This document shows positions 44,540-46,697 of a stretch of DNA of 46,697 nucleotides, piece after piece. The position numbers were made by a program, and so were the translations under genes. Position 1 is the first letter of the stretch; each line of letters starts with the position of its first letter. Origin of the DNA: Bacillus kexueae (GTDB taxonomy: Bacteria > Bacillota > Bacilli > Bacillales > Aeribacillaceae); assembly GCF_022809095.1 (NCBI RefSeq), contig NZ_JALAZE010000015.1, forward strand, positions 1-46,697. Direction: 5' to 3'. Under the pieces are notes generated by a model. That model was not told the DNA's origin. It did not search any database and worked only from the letters and a program-made list of their open reading frames with translations.

Positions 44540-45529
44540 TTATTTTTTAAAATGATTGTATCCACCTTTTTGTAAAGGATGTTCTTTACCTTCTTCCAAG
44601 ATTAAAACAGAATGTTCTCCTTTTGGTAAAACGGATCCTATATCTGAAATATGAACACCTTCTCGTTCACATTGTTGCTTGAACAGTTCGTAATCACTCG
44701 GTGGTAATGAGCCAACAAGCTCAAAGTCTTCTCCACCTGTTAATGCCCATGTCCATTTTTTGCTTTCATCGAAATTTTGAATGGGCCTACTCAATGGGAT
44801 TTTATCACGATTTATGCGAATGGATACTTGACTTGACTCAGCAATTTCATGTAGTTCACTTGCCAATCCATCACTTATATCATTTAAACATGCTCGTTCA
44901 AAATGAACAAGTTTTCTACCAATACCAATCTGTGGCACAGGTCGCTGATGGCGATGAATGAGAAACTCTTCATCTTTCGAATATGTATCTTTTACACTTT
45001 CCAGAAGTATATTTAATCCTGCTGCTGAATCTCCTAACGTACCTGTCACAAAAACCACATCACCAGGTTGAGCGGTTTGGCGTAAGATTGCTCTCCCTTT
45101 CTCCACCACTCCAATTACTGTTACGGATAAAAACAATCCAGACATAGACGAAGTTGTGTCTCCACCAATTACATCAACCTTATATTGATTCGCCAATTCT
45201 TTGAGACCATCGTAAAGAGCAGATAACTCTTGCTCTGCCCAATGTTTCGGAATCGCAATCGAAACAAGACAATATTTTGGAATCGCACCCATCGCAGCGA
45301 TATCGCTTAAATTCACCGCTAAACATTTATAACCGATATCATATGCCGACATTGTCTTAGTTGTAAAATGAATTCCTTCTACCATCGAATCTTGACAGAC
45401 GACTTGATCATATTCAGATGATGTTTCATAAACAGCACCATCGTCCCCTATTCCTACTTTTATCGTAGAATTGTGTAGATAGCTTGGGCGGACCTTATTT
45501 ATAAACTGAAATTCATCTTGAATGGACAT
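44540..45529 (-). CDS. thiL: Thiamine-monophosphate kinase ThiL
   Basis: 329-aa enzyme that phosphorylates thiamine monophosphate to the active diphosphate. It shows GIGDDGAVYE, DSMVEGIHF, the metal-binding GGDTTSS, DISDGLASELHEIA and LTGGEDFELVG. The ATG at 45529 follows AGAGG by 6 nt; the ATG two codons earlier is less well placed. It is the first gene of the operon with tsaE-tsaB-rimI-tsaD and follows the rrn-tRNA cluster, as in B. subtilis. Confidence 0.95.
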   Translation of the reverse strand: MSIQDEFQFINKVRPSYLHNSTIKVGIGDDGAVYETSSEYDQVVCQDSMVEGIHFTTKTMSAYDIGYKCLAVNLSDIAAMGAIPKYCLVSIAIPKHWAEQELSALYDGLKELANQYKVDVIGGDTTSSMSGLFLSVTVIGVVEKGRAILRQTAQPGDVVFVTGTLGDSAAGLNILLESVKDTYSKDEEFLIHRHQRPVPQIGIGRKLVHFERACLNDISDGLASELHEIAESSQVSIRINRDKIPLSRPIQNFDESKKWTWALTGGEDFELVGSLPPSDYELFKQQCEREGVHISDIGSVLPKGEHSVLILEEGKEHPLQKGGYNHFKK

Positions 45530-45535
45530 GAACAT

Positions 45536-45889
45536 CCTCTTTCTTTAAAATCTTTCGTTTTATCTTTAACTAGTTTATCGTATCCACTTCGCTAATCCAA
45601 GTCTATACCTTGTTATACTTATCGTCGCCTATCTTAATAGCTTTTAACCAAAAATACAAAGTGTTTCAATAAGAACTTAGCGTTCACTTGAGATGAAGCG
45701 CTTTGCTTTTGCTAACGTTAAGAACTAGACGAACCGCTTAAAAATATAGTCATTTTCAGAGACAATAAGAAACATACATGATTTTACACTCACACCCCGG
45801 ACATGAAAATTTATTCTCCCCGGGGCTTCCTTTCTACCATCTACCTATCATAATAGATCATTCAGCTCATAGGTAATTTTTATTTTCAC
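45536..45889. other. Intergenic region upstream of thiL
   Basis: No gene. On the minus strand TAGACT-N17-TACGAT is a weak thiL promoter candidate (about 45583-45611). A CCCCGG/CCGGGG hairpin near 45797-45826 lacks a T-run. Confidence 0.35.
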
Positions 45890-46067
45890 AGAAAAAGCGC
45901 AAAGCGCAAGTCCTTAGGCGAAGGGCGCTAGAGGACCTGCGAGGAGGCTTCCGTCGCCACAGCAGGGCCGAAGCGACCCGAGCTGATTTCGCTTGGAGCT
46001 AGACACCAAAAAAAACGGTAAAGAGAATACTTTAACATTTTATTGAACTTAAACTTTCTGTAACAAT
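45890..46067 (+). repeat. Dispersed repeat copy 4 (full length)
   Basis: About 178 bp, near-identical to copies 1 and 2. It ends CTTTCTGTAACAA directly against the T-tract of the rrn-tRNA operon terminator. Confidence 0.85.
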
Positions 46068-46096
46068 AAAAAAAACGAAACGCATTACGTTTCGTT
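46068..46096 (-). terminator. rRNA-tRNA operon terminator
   Basis: On the minus strand AACGAAACG, a TAATG loop and CGTTTCGTT, then a run of T. It lies 14 bp after tRNA-Asp and is adjacent to repeat copy 4. Confidence 0.9.
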
Positions 46097-46109
46097 ACTT
46101 ATAAATTCA

Positions 46110-46185
46110 TGGCGGTCCCGACGGGAATCGAACCCGCGATCTCCTGCGTGACAGGCAGGCATGTTAACCGCTACACCACGGGACC
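46110..46185 (-). tRNA. tRNA-Asp (GTC)
   Basis: 76-nt cloverleaf on the minus strand: acceptor GGTCCCG/CGGGACC with discriminator G and encoded CCA, anticodon arm CCTGC-CTGTCAC-GCAGG with anticodon GTC, and T loop GGTTCGAATC. Confidence 0.97.
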
Positions 46186-46231
46186 ATATTAATATGTTAT
46201 TTCTAATTTTACTAACATTAACGTTTTTAAT

Positions 46232-46308
<77 letters not shown>

Positions 46309-46340
46309 ATGATAATAAATTGTTTATTGTAAACAAAAAA

Positions 46341-46454
46341 GCCTGGCAGCGTCCTACTCTCACAGGGAAAACCCAACTACCATCGGCGCTGAAGAGCTTA
46401 ACTTCCGTGTTCGGTATGGGAACGGGTGTGACCTCTTCGCTATCGCCACCAGAC
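46341..46454 (-). rRNA. 5S rRNA
   Basis: Minus-strand sequence from TCTGGTGGCGATAGCG through CCGAACACGGAAGTTAAGC to GCTGCCAGGC, the full 5S pattern with self-complementary ends. End positions may be off by a few bases. Confidence 0.96.
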
Positions 46455-46601
46455 AATATGTTTTCGGCTTTCGACAAGCTACGTATTTTTCAATACGCTT
46501 TGCTTCTCAAAACCCTTTTCTTTTTGATACGGTTTGAAAGAAGATTATTCTTTCAAAACTAGATAACGTGTTCACTGAAATCAATCAACTGATTGAATAG
46601 G

Positions 46602-46697
46602 TTAAGTCCTCGATCGATTAGTATCCGTCAGCTCCATGTGTCACCACACTTCCACCTCGGACCTATCAACCTGATCATCTTTCAGGGATCTTACTCA
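46602..46697 (-). rRNA. 23S rRNA, 3' end (partial)
   Basis: The minus strand matches the conserved 3' end of 23S rRNA (GATGATCAGGTTGATAGG, then GGTGACACATGGAGCTGACG, ending ATCGATCGAGGACTTA). The gene continues beyond the right edge. A spacer of about 145 nt separates it from 5S. Confidence 0.96.

Noticed and set aside
45675-45725. Possible fifth copy of the dispersed repeat (GAAGCGC...AACTAGACG)
   Set aside because: Only short scattered similarity and the conserved right end is missing.

Overview
The window comes from a low-GC Gram-positive bacterium of the Bacillaceae. It sits between two rRNA operons, both read on the minus strand. The 5' end of a 16S gene with its promoters is at the left edge. 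A 23S 3' end, 5S, initiator tRNA-Met and tRNA-Asp are at the right edge. Backbone gene order matches what I remember of Bacillus subtilis: thiL-tsaE-tsaB-rimI-tsaD / ydiF / moaC-rex-tatA-tatC / ydiK-ydiL / groES-groEL on the right, and yeaC-yeaD-yebA-guaA-pbuG on the left. I cannot name a species.

Left part (1-9 kb): 16S leader with tandem promoters, a dispersed repeat, pbuG and guaA (each behind its own guanine-type purine riboswitch), and a MoxR ATPase / DUF58 / transglutaminase operon. Middle accessory part (9-22 kb): an M48 metalloprotease fused to ankyrin repeats; a five-gene ydaJKLMN-like exopolysaccharide operon whose degenerate GGDEF protein keeps an intact c-di-GMP I-site; a heterodimeric ABC exporter (yheI/yheH type); and two small unknown genes.

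Genomic island (22.3-33.7 kb): AT-rich DNA inserted at the 3' end of groEL. It is bounded by a 24-bp direct repeat (23/24 identical) of the last groEL codons. The groEL terminator now lies outside the far end, about 11.4 kb from the groEL stop. A decayed tyrosine integrase lies next to groEL. The cargo looks like an anti-phage module related to Dnd/Dpd phosphorothioation islands but without sulfur-modification or base-exchange genes: a PLD-nuclease/SF2-helicase fusion, a 56-aa protein, a DndD-like SMC ATPase, a 151-aa helical protein, an EVE-like protein, a GIY-YIG protein, a DndB-like DGQHR protein, a frameshifted gene resembling DUF6615, and a divergent DUF262 gene. The divergent promoters share two matching operators (ATGTGWTA-N11-TAWCACAT). 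This is the best candidate for an undescribed system.

Right part (33.7-46.7 kb): groESL with CIRCE, tatAC, rex, moaC, an ABC-F gene with a possible leader peptide, a DnaA-box cluster between ydiF and tsaD, the t6A synthesis genes tsaD/B/E with rimI, thiL, then tRNAs and rRNA. Four copies of a roughly 175-bp dispersed repeat each end exactly at the T-tract of an intrinsic terminator, always in the same orientation.
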